Positions 26,913 to 35,811 of a stretch of DNA of 64,000 nt are shown here, one piece after another. The notes beneath the pieces are model-generated. The model saw only the letters and a program-made list of their open reading frames with translations, ran no database searches and had not been told where the DNA came from. Both the position numbers and the translations under genes were made by a program. Source of the DNA: GYS-P2D sp964522505 (GTDB lineage Bacteria > Bacteroidota > Bacteroidia > Chitinophagales > Saprospiraceae); assembly GCA_964522505.1 (NCBI GenBank), contig CAZFWJ010000008.1, forward strand, positions 15,961 through 79,960, written 5' to 3'. The first letter of the stretch is position 1. The number at the start of each line of letters is the position of its first letter.

Positions 26913-28826
26913 ATGGGTAAAATAATAGGAATTGACTTAGGTACTACCAACTCTTGCGTTGCAGTAATGGAAGGAAAAGAACCTGTAGTGATCCCTAATG
27001 ATGAGGGGCGTCGTACAACACCTTCAGTATTGGCATTTCTAGATAATGGCGAGCGTAAAGTTGGAGACCCTGCCAAACGTCAGGCCATTACCAATCCCTT
27101 AAAGACTATTTCGTCTATTAAGAGATTTATGGGTAGAAGATTTAGCGAACTGGGTACAGATGTTAATCGTATGCCATACGCTGTTGTCAAAGGTGATAAT
27201 GACACAGTACGTGTTGATATCGATGGCAAGAAATATAGTCCTCAAGAGTTGAGTGCTATGGTACTTCAAAAGATGAAGAAAACTGCAGAGGATTTCTTAG
27301 GACAAGAAGTAACAGAGGCAGTGATCACTGTACCGGCATATTTCAATGATTCTCAGCGTCAAGCGACTAAGGAGGCAGGAGAAATAGCAGGTCTTGATGT
27401 CAAGAGAATAATTAATGAGCCGACAGCTGCTGCATTAGCATATGGTCTTGATAAGAAGGACAAAGATGCTACGATAGCAGTATATGACTTAGGTGGAGGT
27501 ACTTTTGATATTTCTATTCTTGAGTTAGGAGATGGCGTATTTGAGGTTAAGTCTACTAATGGTGATACACGATTGGGAGGTGATGACTTTGATGAGGTGA
27601 TCATAGACTTCTTGGCAGAGACATTTGAAAATCAAGAAGCGATGGATCTACGCAAAGATCCTATGGCACTGCAGAGACTAAAAGACGCCGCAGAAAAGGC
27701 TAAGATTGAGCTGTCTTCATCTACGGAGACAGAAGTGAACTTACCTTATGTTACGGCCAAGGATGGAGTGCCTAAGCACCTTGTAGTTAAACTCAGTCGA
27801 GCAAAATTTGAGCAGCTAGCTGATGACCTTGTGAAAAGATCTTTATCTCCATGCGCTGAAGCTCTTAAAGATGCTGGATTGAGCAAAAATGATATTGATG
27901 AGGTAATCCTAGTGGGAGGATCTACTCGTATCCCTAAGATACAGCAGGCAGTAGAGGAGTTCTTTGGCAAGAAGCCTAACAGATCAGTAAACCCCGATGA
28001 AGTAGTTGCGGTAGGCGCTTCTATTCAAGGAGGCGTGCTTAGTGGCGACGTTCAGGACGTACTACTACTCGATGTGACACCACTTTCTCTTGGAATCGAG
28101 ACAATGGGTGGAGTTTATGACGTAGTTATAGAGGCCAACTCAACGATACCGACTAAGAAATCTAAGGTTTATTCTACTGCGGCAGATAATCAGCCTTCAG
28201 TTGAAATTCATATTCTACAGGGCGAAAGACCTATGGCAGCACAAAATAGATCTGTAGGTAGATTTATTCTCGACGGGATACCGCCAGCGCCTAGAGGCGT
28301 ACCACAAGTTGAGGTGTCATTTGATATTGATGCTAATGGTATCTTAAGTGTATCTGCTAAAGATAAGGGAACAGGTAAGGAGCAGAATATCAGAATCGAA
28401 GCTTCTACAGGCTTGTCACAAGAGGAGATCGACAAGATGAAAGCTGAAGCTGAAGCCAATGCTGATTCAGATAAAGCAGCTCGTGAAAAAGTAGATAAGC
28501 TAAATGCTGCAGATTCACTTGTATTCCAAACTGAAAAGCAGATTACCGAATATGGTGATAAGATACCTGCAGAAAAGAAAGAGGCTATCGAAAATGCCGT
28601 TGTAGAGCTCAAAGAGGCTCATAAAGTCGAAGACATCGCTAAGATTGATAGCGCCACAGAGACACTTAACGCGGCTTGGCAGGCGGCCAGTCAAGATATC
28701 TACAATGCACAGCAAGCGGAAAGTGGAGATGCTGCCGAAGCAACTGCAGACGCACCAGACAGCGGGTCCGATAATACAGAAGACGTCACAGATGTAGAGT
28801 TTGAGGAAGTGGATGATACTAAGTAA
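26913..28826 (+). CDS. dnaK: Chaperone DnaK (Hsp70)
   Basis: An ATP-dependent chaperone that works with DnaJ and GrpE. The N-terminal ATPase has IIGIDLGTTNSCVAV, VYDLGGGTFDISIL and VILVGGSTRIPKIQ. The substrate-binding domain follows from about residue 385 (LLLDVTPLSLGIET), with the C-terminal lid and the acidic tail DVEFEEVDD, typical of full-length DnaK. The 637 residues are complete. No grpE or dnaJ is adjacent. An upstream sigma-54-like element and a strong terminator at 28875 isolate it as a single-gene unit. Confidence 0.98.
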   Translation: MGKIIGIDLGTTNSCVAVMEGKEPVVIPNDEGRRTTPSVLAFLDNGERKVGDPAKRQAITNPLKTISSIKRFMGRRFSELGTDVNRMPYAVVKGDNDTVRVDIDGKKYSPQELSAMVLQKMKKTAEDFLGQEVTEAVITVPAYFNDSQRQATKEAGEIAGLDVKRIINEPTAAALAYGLDKKDKDATIAVYDLGGGTFDISILELGDGVFEVKSTNGDTRLGGDDFDEVIIDFLAETFENQEAMDLRKDPMALQRLKDAAEKAKIELSSSTETEVNLPYVTAKDGVPKHLVVKLSRAKFEQLADDLVKRSLSPCAEALKDAGLSKNDIDEVILVGGSTRIPKIQQAVEEFFGKKPNRSVNPDEVVAVGASIQGGVLSGDVQDVLLLDVTPLSLGIETMGGVYDVVIEANSTIPTKKSKVYSTAADNQPSVEIHILQGERPMAAQNRSVGRFILDGIPPAPRGVPQVEVSFDIDANGILSVSAKDKGTGKEQNIRIEASTGLSQEEIDKMKAEAEANADSDKAAREKVDKLNAADSLVFQTEKQITEYGDKIPAEKKEAIENAVVELKEAHKVEDIAKIDSATETLNAAWQAASQDIYNAQQAESGDAAEATADAPDSGSDNTEDVTDVEFEEVDDTK

Positions 28827-28874
28827 GAGGATAGAGGATAGTCAGTGACTGTTCTGTAACCTAACGTAATAATG

Positions 28875-28903
28875 AGCCTATGGGTTAAACCCCATAGGCT
28901 TTT
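28875..28903 (+). terminator. Terminator of dnaK
   Basis: A perfect 10-bp stem (AGCCTATGGG / CCCATAGGCT) with a 6-base loop is followed by a short T run; it lies 48 bases after the dnaK stop. Confidence 0.85.
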
Positions 28904-29102
28904 GTGGTTTAAAGCCCAGTTGGAATCGATAAATGACCGATCAAGGTCGAAAATCACCTCCATCGTCAATTGTTTTTGCAAATAGTTGAAAATATCTATG
29001 AAATACTTAACAATAAGTCGAGACTTCCTCAGACATTCACGTATCAACTAGGTACGGTTTCAATTCTGCAACCGTAAACTACTAATTAAACAAACAGAAC
29101 TT

Positions 29103-30011
29103 ATGAACTCACGATTTTTAGCCCTCCTAATCATCCTACTACTATGGTTGCTATTAGGAACGTTTTTATTTAATAAGTATTTATGTGGCGCTTCAGCACC
29201 AACTGCTCCTACACCAGCAGTTGTACCAGTGGCTCCTGCAGTATCTGGATGTGATGGCGAGTGGGTGATCCGTGATCGAACAGCTCTCAATGTGTCATCT
29301 TCAGGATATGTACAATTTCCGAGATCATCTTTTACGGCAGTGACGCCGAGTCAAGCGGTAACGACCAGCTTGAATGAAACAGCCCAATACTTAGTATCAA
29401 ACAGTGACAGAGAACTTACAATCACAGGCTACTATGATGCTAATGAGGCGAATAGTAGTATCTACTCAGATATTGGTCTTGCTCGAGCTAATGCTATCGT
29501 GAGAATGCTAATTAGTCAGGGTGTGCCAGCACGACAGCTGGCCATCGCTTCGGAATCGGCTCCAAATGATTGCTTTAATGGTGATACCCTACGCAAAGGA
29601 GCCACATTCACCTTTGCAGAAGCTAGTGATAATAGTGCGCGCCTCGAAAGAATACGAAGTCGATTTACTGTCGAGCCAATCACCGTATACTTCGGGACTA
29701 ATCAAGACGAATTAAATTTAACTTCACAGCAGCGTTCAGACTTTGCTGAGATTATCTACTACTTAGATAATGTCGATGGCTCAGGACTCTCAATAGATGG
29801 ACACACGGACAGCGTGGGTAATAGACAGGCAAATATTAATCTGTCGCAGGGTAGAGCAAATTTTGTGAGAGAATATCTCACCAATAATGGAAACATCGCC
29901 GCTAGCAAAATGAGCACGAATGGCTTCGGGCCAGACAATCCTATTGATACCAATGCGACTCCTGAGGGTAAGGCTAATAATAGACGTGTCGAAGTAAAAT
30001 TGAACCTGTAA
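29103..30011 (+). CDS. OmpA-family protein with two OmpA-like modules
   Basis: A strongly hydrophobic N-terminal segment (about residues 5-25) is followed by a Pro/Ala/Val-rich linker. The C-terminal 110 residues form a standard OmpA peptidoglycan-binding domain (VYFGTNQDELNLT, GHTDSVGNRQANINLSQGRA, NRRVEVKL). The first half (about 60-175) also has the same layout in weakened form (ITGYYDANEA, DIGLARANAIVRMLISQGV), suggesting an old duplication in which the first copy has lost the canonical GHTD. The likely role is anchoring the envelope to peptidoglycan. The next gene starts 34 bases on, so the two are probably co-transcribed. Confidence 0.88.
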   Translation: MNSRFLALLIILLLWLLLGTFLFNKYLCGASAPTAPTPAVVPVAPAVSGCDGEWVIRDRTALNVSSSGYVQFPRSSFTAVTPSQAVTTSLNETAQYLVSNSDRELTITGYYDANEANSSIYSDIGLARANAIVRMLISQGVPARQLAIASESAPNDCFNGDTLRKGATFTFAEASDNSARLERIRSRFTVEPITVYFGTNQDELNLTSQQRSDFAEIIYYLDNVDGSGLSIDGHTDSVGNRQANINLSQGRANFVREYLTNNGNIAASKMSTNGFGPDNPIDTNATPEGKANNRRVEVKLNL

Positions 30012-30045
30012 TAACGTATAACTGAACTATTAAAGAATTATAGAA

Positions 30046-31743
30046 ATGAAATCACAACATATATTTATTCCCTTACTAATCATCTTAGGTATTGCATTGC
30101 TACTTTGGATAACAGGCTGCGCTTTTTGTTGGCTGCTTCCATTACTATTTGCCTTAGGTGCGGCTTACTTAGGCTGGCTTATGGGAGGTACTTGGTTTGG
30201 TAGTCTGCTTGGAGGAAAAGATAAAGAAATCGAAACCGCTAAGGCTTCATATGCTGCGCTCAAAACAGATTACAATGCCTACGACAAAAAATACTCATTG
30301 TTATCTCAGGATAATGACAAGATAAAAAGAGAGTATGCTCAAACAAGAACCGATTGGGATGGCACACGAGTAAAGCTTGAAGAGAAGAATCGAAAATGGC
30401 AGACAGATTATCACGCCCTGGTTGCAGACAATGAAGCAAGTAAGAATGACTGGTTGTCAGAGAAAAAAGTGTTCCTAAGTCAACTGACAGAAGCTGATGA
30501 CAAGCAGATAGAATTGAAGAATGACCTTGCAACTAAGAAAGGTGAGTGGAACAATACACAAAATGAACTTAAAGCTCAGATTACCGAATGGAGAAACAAA
30601 TACAATGAACTCGAAAGAGATCAGCGGGATCTAACGAATAAGGCTAACAAGACAGAAACACTTGATAGAGACTGGGCGATCAAAGCTGAAAAATGGAATA
30701 CGGAAAGAGCCCAGTGGGAATCTAAATTGGCAGCATCAGAGGAGAAAAGTAAAGGCTCAGATGGTGATTGGTCTTCTAAATATCAACAGTTACAAAAGGA
30801 GAAGACGGAGTCTGACGATGCTGCTAAGAGGCGCTATGACAAACTTAACGCTGATTGGGAAATCAAAGTAAATGCTTGGAATAGCGAGCGTGCCGACCTG
30901 ATGCAAAAACTGCAATCTAGTGCTAATCAAGCACCTGTTGAGAAGATAGTAGAAGTCGAGAAGATCGTAGAGGTTGAAAAGATTGTCGAAGTTGAGAAGA
31001 TTGTCGAAAAGATCGTAGAGGTCGAAAAGATCGTCGAAGTTGAGAAAGTCGTCAAAGTGGCTGCTGCGACACCTAAACCAAAACCTGCACCTGAACCGAA
31101 GTCAGCACCAGCACCCAAAGCGAAGCATTCTCCTGCGCCAAAAACTAATATTTATGCTGCCCTTAAGCCAGATAATCTACAGGTAGTAGAGGGAATCGGC
31201 CCTAAGATGAACGAAGTTCTTCATAAGCATGGGGTATACACATGGAAAGAGCTTGGAGCTTCTAATTTCACCGAACTTAGGGGAATACTAGACAAAGAAA
31301 ACCCTACGAGATACAGAATCATTGATCCAAAGACTTGGCCAGCCCAAGCTCAACTGGCTCATACTGGTGATTGGGACAAGCTAATCGCTATGCAAAAGCA
31401 GCTTGATTCTGGTCGCTCAAGTGCGAAAGATCATGAAACTGACTCGAAGGTCGAGAAAATGTTAATTAAGCTTGGTGTACTGAAGCGTTGGAAGCAAGAT
31501 GATCTCAAAGCAGTAGAAGGAATCGGTCCGAAGATCGAGGGCCTTCTGACAGCTGATGGCATTACAACTTGGCAAAAACTCGCTGATGCTAAAGTCAGTA
31601 CAATCCAAGAGATCTTAAATAAAGCAGGTAGTCGATATAAACTTGCTGATCCAGGCAGTTGGCCACAACAGTCACAGCTTTGTGCTGATGGCAAATGGGA
31701 TGAGTTAACAGAATTGCAGGATCGCTTGGATGGCGGCAAATAG
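30046..31743 (+). CDS. Membrane-anchored coiled-coil protein with two helix-hairpin-helix modules
   Basis: Residues about 7-24 and 25-50 form two membrane segments with a Gly-rich end (WLMGGTWFGSLLGG). Residues about 55-295 are a long coiled coil, rich in Lys/Glu/Trp. A VEKIVEV repeat (about 298-338) and a Pro/Ala/Lys linker follow. The C-terminus carries two copies of a helix-hairpin-helix module of about 75 residues (VVEGIGPKMNEVLHKHG and AVEGIGPKIEGLLTADG), each followed by a conserved tail with SWP/TWPAQ and a WDxL motif. Such modules bind DNA or act as protein interaction folds. The adjacent OmpA gene suggests an envelope complex. The function is not known to me. Confidence 0.78.
   Translation: MKSQHIFIPLLIILGIALLLWITGCAFCWLLPLLFALGAAYLGWLMGGTWFGSLLGGKDKEIETAKASYAALKTDYNAYDKKYSLLSQDNDKIKREYAQTRTDWDGTRVKLEEKNRKWQTDYHALVADNEASKNDWLSEKKVFLSQLTEADDKQIELKNDLATKKGEWNNTQNELKAQITEWRNKYNELERDQRDLTNKANKTETLDRDWAIKAEKWNTERAQWESKLAASEEKSKGSDGDWSSKYQQLQKEKTESDDAAKRRYDKLNADWEIKVNAWNSERADLMQKLQSSANQAPVEKIVEVEKIVEVEKIVEVEKIVEKIVEVEKIVEVEKVVKVAAATPKPKPAPEPKSAPAPKAKHSPAPKTNIYAALKPDNLQVVEGIGPKMNEVLHKHGVYTWKELGASNFTELRGILDKENPTRYRIIDPKTWPAQAQLAHTGDWDKLIAMQKQLDSGRSSAKDHETDSKVEKMLIKLGVLKRWKQDDLKAVEGIGPKIEGLLTADGITTWQKLADAKVSTIQEILNKAGSRYKLADPGSWPQQSQLCADGKWDELTELQDRLDGGK
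30937..31059 (+). repeat. In-gene VEKIVEV tandem repeat
   Basis: About eight near-copies of a 12-21 base unit encode Val-Glu-Lys-Ile-Val-Glu. Copies differ at wobble positions, so the peptide pattern is kept while the DNA drifts. Confidence 0.8.
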
Positions 31744-31799
31744 TTATAAGCATTGATTGCTTTTAATTAGGAAGAAACACATTAATAGAGATGTGGATT

Positions 31800-31826
31800 A
31801 AAAAGAGGGCTTTACGCCCTCTTTTT
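31800..31826 (+). terminator. Terminator of the OmpA/HhH unit
   Basis: The stem AAAGAGGGC / GCCCTCTTT with a 5-base loop is followed by a T run, 56 bases after the stop at 31743. Confidence 0.85.
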
Positions 31827-31894
31827 AATTCAATTATTTTCGGATTTGCTCAGGGTCAAATGGTTAACTTACTTGTGCTAAATATCTAACGATT

Positions 31895-33178
31895 ATGGAA
31901 GCCTTTGCAAAAGTCCTTTTGATATTGTTACCTGCAATCTACTTCTTGATAGTTGTTGAGGTTATCTATTCATATGCGGTGGATCGATTTAACTTCAGGG
32001 CGATGGACTCTATCTCAAGTCTATCTGCAGGAATGACTAATGCGATAAAGAGCGTGTTAGGGCTAACTGTAGTCATCATCGGATATAAGTATATGTATGA
32101 GCATTTAGCCATATCAAAGGTTGAAGCATCTTGGATCACTTATATCTTGGCGTTAGTATTTCTGGATTTTGGCACCTATTGGTATCATCGGTTAGCGCAT
32201 AGTGTCAATATCTTTTGGAACCGTCATGTCATTCATCATTCTGGGGAGACCTTCAATCTTGCTACGGCATTGCGCCAATCTATATCCAAATTTGTCAATG
32301 TTAGTGTCTTTTTCTTTTTGCCAGCTGCTTTACTCGGCGTGCCTCCACAAGTGATCGCCATAGTCACACCATTTCATCTATTTATTCAGGTATGGTATCA
32401 TACCACGCATATAGGTAAGCTGGGCTGGTTAGAATATATCATCGTGACACCGTCTCAACATAGGGTGCATCATGCCATCAACCCAATATATATCGACAAA
32501 AATTTATCACCGGTATTCTGTATATGGGATAGGATGTTTGGGACTTTTCAGGAGGAATTAGATGATGTGCCATGTGTTTATGGTGTAACAAGACAGGTGA
32601 ACACATGGAATCCTATCCGTATTAATCTGATGCACCTCTGGTTATTGATTAAAGATGCATGGTACACAGATAGCTGGATTGATAGATTGAGAATTTGGTT
32701 CATGCCTACGGGATGGCGCCCTGAGGACGTTAAGAGCAAGATGCCAGTATCATATGCATCTATTGATACGTTTACCCGATATGATTCTAAACCGACTCGC
32801 ATGCTGATCGCTTGGTCCTGGTTTCAGTTCGTGATGTTATCTGTTATGACATTCCATCTCTTGCTACAGATTGCCACTATAGGACAACCAGAGGTGTTCT
32901 ACTATGGCGCTTTTTTATTCTTGATGGTTTATAGCTATACTACACTCATGGACCGTGACAAAAACGCTGTATGGTTAGAACTATTCAAATCAGCAATAGG
33001 AATGTTCCTTATATGGCATATGGGTAGTTGGTTCGATCCTGAAGGTCTTCTGCCAGGCAGTACTATCGTTGTATTTGGATATCTTATCGTATCTGCTGCA
33101 GTGACGGCTTATCTTAGCAAGTATGATTTAGAGCCGCTTGAAAATGTCGAGGGCGGAGCCATAATCGGTGAGGCGTAG
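31895..33178 (+). CDS. Sterol desaturase/fatty acid hydroxylase family protein
   Basis: An integral membrane di-iron enzyme. The four histidine clusters of the family are seen: HRLAH, HVIHH, HTTH and HRVHH. About four membrane segments lie before the last cluster and several more in the C-terminal 130 residues. This extra C-terminal membrane domain is like alkylglycerol-monooxygenase-type members. It would hydroxylate or desaturate a lipid using O2; the lipid cannot be inferred. No electron-transfer partner is adjacent. It stands alone between a terminator and a gene-poor region. Confidence 0.88.
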   Translation: MEAFAKVLLILLPAIYFLIVVEVIYSYAVDRFNFRAMDSISSLSAGMTNAIKSVLGLTVVIIGYKYMYEHLAISKVEASWITYILALVFLDFGTYWYHRLAHSVNIFWNRHVIHHSGETFNLATALRQSISKFVNVSVFFFLPAALLGVPPQVIAIVTPFHLFIQVWYHTTHIGKLGWLEYIIVTPSQHRVHHAINPIYIDKNLSPVFCIWDRMFGTFQEELDDVPCVYGVTRQVNTWNPIRINLMHLWLLIKDAWYTDSWIDRLRIWFMPTGWRPEDVKSKMPVSYASIDTFTRYDSKPTRMLIAWSWFQFVMLSVMTFHLLLQIATIGQPEVFYYGAFLFLMVYSYTTLMDRDKNAVWLELFKSAIGMFLIWHMGSWFDPEGLLPGSTIVVFGYLIVSAAVTAYLSKYDLEPLENVEGGAIIGEA

Positions 33179-34016
33179 GTGCCTTTATTCGTTTGGAGAA
33201 TAAACTGAGGTTTCAATAATCATAACGCTACATTCTCTTTTGTTAGCCTTTTGTATTTGACGTTAATTTAGAGTTTAGAATGTTATCATATTGATTTTCT
33301 ACGCAATCCTTAGAAGCTCTTTTAGATGATTTTTATTAATGAAGATTCCATAACGTCACCCTTTGGTTTATACAGATTTTTAAGGTTACCACAGACTACT
33401 GCTGAGGTTTGATGAAATCAGGCGTGCCCTTCGTAGGTATTAAGCTATGTACGTATCTATATGGAGAAGTGTCCCTGTATTAAATCCAAGTACGTTATCA
33501 CTCTGAGCTGCCTCAGTGTATAATGTCGCTAAGAATAATGAAAGGACAGTAATAGTGTTCATGGCGCAATAGTTAGGGGATTATAGAGCCACTGGGAATA
33601 GCGGAATAATAGACGAGAGTAGTAGAAAAAAGAAAAGCCCTTTACTCGAGGGCCATTCTTAAGGATTTTTTAAATCCAGTTTAGTCTAAATCGTATGTGA
33701 GGTAATACCTCGTATGTCTTTAAAAATGAGTATCAACCCATTTTCGATGAGACAAATATACAATTGTTTGTAAAAGAAAAGGAAATCTGAAAAGAAATTT
33801 CATATTAGATTAAATCAAATATTAAAACGGTCAAAATGTTGTGTCCTGTGAGCTGGATCTGGAGCCTAAAAATAGGATCAAAATGAAAGCGACCCTACAA
33901 AGTAGAGCCGCTTTAAATACTGAGAACAGACGGCGTCTCACACTAAAACATAAAGACCTTTTAATCTATGGGTGAGACAAGTCTGCATTCACTTGATCAT
34001 ATTATGCTGATTGTTT
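33179..34016. other. Gene-poor region
   Basis: No convincing gene, tRNA or other RNA motif is seen. Just after the preceding gene is a small TTATTC/GAATAA hairpin without a T run. Nearer the right side is a minus-strand terminator-like hairpin (33626-33654) and a 7-bp inverted repeat GTCTCAC/GTGAGAC (33935 and 33972). The stretch is long for this otherwise dense genome. Confidence 0.5.
33626..33654 (-). terminator. Minus-strand terminator-like hairpin
   Basis: Read on the minus strand, GCCCT-N7-AGGGC is followed by TTTTCTTTTTT. It would stop transcription leaving the T9SS gene 34883-34017, about 360 bases after its stop. Confidence 0.55.
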
Positions 34017-34883
34017 TTAAGATCTTGTGAATATTATTTTTTCTGTAATTATATCTGCATTCGGGCCATTAGTTACCTCAATAAAGTAGGCGCCAGAAGT
34101 ATAGCTTGAAAGCTCTATGGTAGCCTCTGTATTACCAGTAACATCTTTTGATTGTAGTAGTGAACCGTTAAGGTCACGTAGTACTACTATTGCATCTGAG
34201 TTGAAACCTTGAGCGTTTCTCACTCTTACATAATCGGCTGTAGGGTTAGGTCCTATGGTAATCTCAACATCTTCGAGCACAGTAGCCTCAGATGCTTGAG
34301 CATATAGATCGTTGTATTCATTCTGATTGGTAACAGCAACCTCATCAGTATCTACCCACTCCGCTACAATAGCGTATGCGCTAGTGTAATTCTTTGTTCT
34401 GTCCTTTCTGGCCCAAGTCGCAAGTAATGGCTTTTCAGTATTCTCGATACTGAAGTCTAATATCGCTACCGTTACCCACTCATCTTGAGGTGTAATTGTT
34501 GAACCTCCTAAGGTAAGATCAGATAACTCTATATATAAGTTGATGAAGCCTAAGTCTTTGTCATAAGATAACTCACCTACACGTGAGGCATCGAAACCAT
34601 CAACATGCTCAATAATAACAGCGCTGTAATAACTTGATAAGGGTAATACTGTTTGTGTGTTCTGATCATTGAGCTTCATGTTTGAAGCGTCATAATAGAA
34701 TCTGTAGTATTGGTCAGCTAAGTTTAAAGCAATATCATCTGCTTTGATCTGTACGCTGACAGTGGTGTTGTCATCATCCAAATTGTATTCTTCAGCGATC
34801 AACCTATATGAAAGGTCATTCTGAGAATTACCTACCGCAAAACTGCAGCACAGGATTAGGATTAATGAGAATAAATTTCTCAT
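34017..34883 (-). CDS. Small secreted protein with T9SS type A sorting domain
   Basis: A 288-residue secreted protein with a signal peptide (about 1-20, ending VGNSQ). The middle (about 22-200) is beta-rich and acidic and has a cohesin-like look similar to the C-terminal modules of the giant surface proteins (VSVQIKADDIALNLADQYYRFYYD). The last 80 residues (ITIGPNPTADYVRV ... SGAYFIEVTNG) are a T9SS type A sorting domain. It lacks a dockerin. The promoter at 34921-34951 is clear. No operon partner is evident. Confidence 0.85.
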   Translation of the reverse strand: MRNLFSLILILCCSFAVGNSQNDLSYRLIAEEYNLDDDNTTVSVQIKADDIALNLADQYYRFYYDASNMKLNDQNTQTVLPLSSYYSAVIIEHVDGFDASRVGELSYDKDLGFINLYIELSDLTLGGSTITPQDEWVTVAILDFSIENTEKPLLATWARKDRTKNYTSAYAIVAEWVDTDEVAVTNQNEYNDLYAQASEATVLEDVEITIGPNPTADYVRVRNAQGFNSDAIVVLRDLNGSLLQSKDVTGNTEATIELSSYTSGAYFIEVTNGPNADIITEKIIFTRS

Positions 34884-34920
34884 GGGGTATTCGTTTACAA
34901 AAGGTCAAAAGGTTATAGTG

Positions 34921-34963
34921 CAAATGTAGGCTAGTTCAATGCTTGCTACAAGAATTCTTGTAG
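34921..34963 (-). promoter_or_regulatory. Promoter with overlapping 18-bp palindrome
   Basis: On the minus strand the -33 element TTG (34951-34949), a 20-base spacer and the -7 element TACATTTG (34928-34921) match the Bacteroidota promoter. The -33 TTG is part of a perfect 18-bp palindrome ctacaagaattcttgtag (34946-34963), a probable operator. The start codon is 37 bases downstream at 34883. Confidence 0.75.
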
Positions 34964-35055
34964 GCTAACTGTAGTTATGTAAAGTAGCTTACACGGAATT
35001 TGAGAATTTGAGGTTATTTTAAACATAAAACGTTGGTTATCAATTATTTAACTAC

Positions 35056-35080
35056 AAAAAAAACATGAGCCTTAAAGGCT
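35056..35080 (-). terminator. Weak minus-strand terminator-like hairpin
   Basis: Read on the minus strand, AGCCT-TTA-AGGCT is followed by CATG and eight T. The stem is only 5 bp. Confidence 0.35.
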
Positions 35081-35463
35081 TCGCCATTTGGTTTATTTGG
35101 AGTCCTTTTTTAATAGTTGTCTACGATTTGTAGACTGTCGGAGATGAGCTGATTTGGTTGCTCTCATTCTTTTGTAGTAGAAATGTAGTAGTCATTTCTG
35201 CACTCCTATGAATAAGAGGACGTATCATTAGGACGCCCTATTATTCAATTGGTCACAAAAAAAATATGAGATTATTTGGATAACTCACATTATTTGATGA
35301 TTCAAGTTGGTGTTAGGGCCTTGATCCCACCACTTACTACCTTAATCCTATAACTCACAGCTTAGACAAGAGTTAGTCAGAACAACTATCTTATTAAGAT
35401 TCTTGAAGAATTAATTTATGAGTTGTTGAGTGAGTAAATTTCTTCGTAGTAGGATTATAGCAT

Positions 35464-35490
35464 AAAAAAAGGCCGCTTCTTCAAGCAGCC
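35464..35490 (-). terminator. Minus-strand terminator, probably of rarA
   Basis: On the minus strand GGCTGCTT-GAAG-AAGCGGCC (one G-U pair) is followed by seven T. It lies about 320 bases beyond the rarA stop. Confidence 0.7.
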
Positions 35491-35811
35491 TAAGTCGTAT
35501 GAAAAACAAAACTATCTAACTCTTATTTGTTGGTGTTACCTTCTACTATCTATGCAACACATTGTAAAGGTGGTATCATTCTATCGCTTGATGTCACATG
35601 TCATTTTTCCAAATTGTTATATTCAACTGGTCAGGAATATCAACAACCACAAAATTATATACTGAATAACTGTTATTGAAGCCATTGAGTTAGCGATAAA
35701 TGCCAAAATTCATTATTATAACAGCATTTTATTTTGCGGTTTTTTGGAAGCTTAGTAGATCAGAGAAGTGTTGTCATATAATTTTGCTAAATCCAAACTA
35801 TTGAACCAAAG

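Larger units (their letters stand above)
34964..35811. other. Gene-poor region with minus-strand terminator-like hairpins
   Basis: No open frame over about 40 codons looks real, and no tRNA, tmRNA or RNase P signature is recognised. Two hairpins followed by T runs on the minus strand (35056-35080 and 35464-35490) and several other A-runs suggest transcript ends; a small RNA gene is possible but not shown. Confidence 0.45.

Noticed and set aside
30927..31118. Minus-strand frame over the VEKIVEV repeat
   Set aside because: Its Thr/Ser/Phe repeat is only the complement of the coding repeat.
33326..33412. 28-codon frame resembling a reverse-transcriptase motif (TSPFGLYRFLRLP)
   Set aside because: Only a short chance-like match; there is no YADD motif, no longer frame and no repeat ends around it.
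31741..35811. tRNA, tmRNA, RNase P or SRP RNA in the long spacers
   Set aside because: I found no TPsiC-like GTTCRA arm with matching acceptor stem and no conserved core of the other RNAs.
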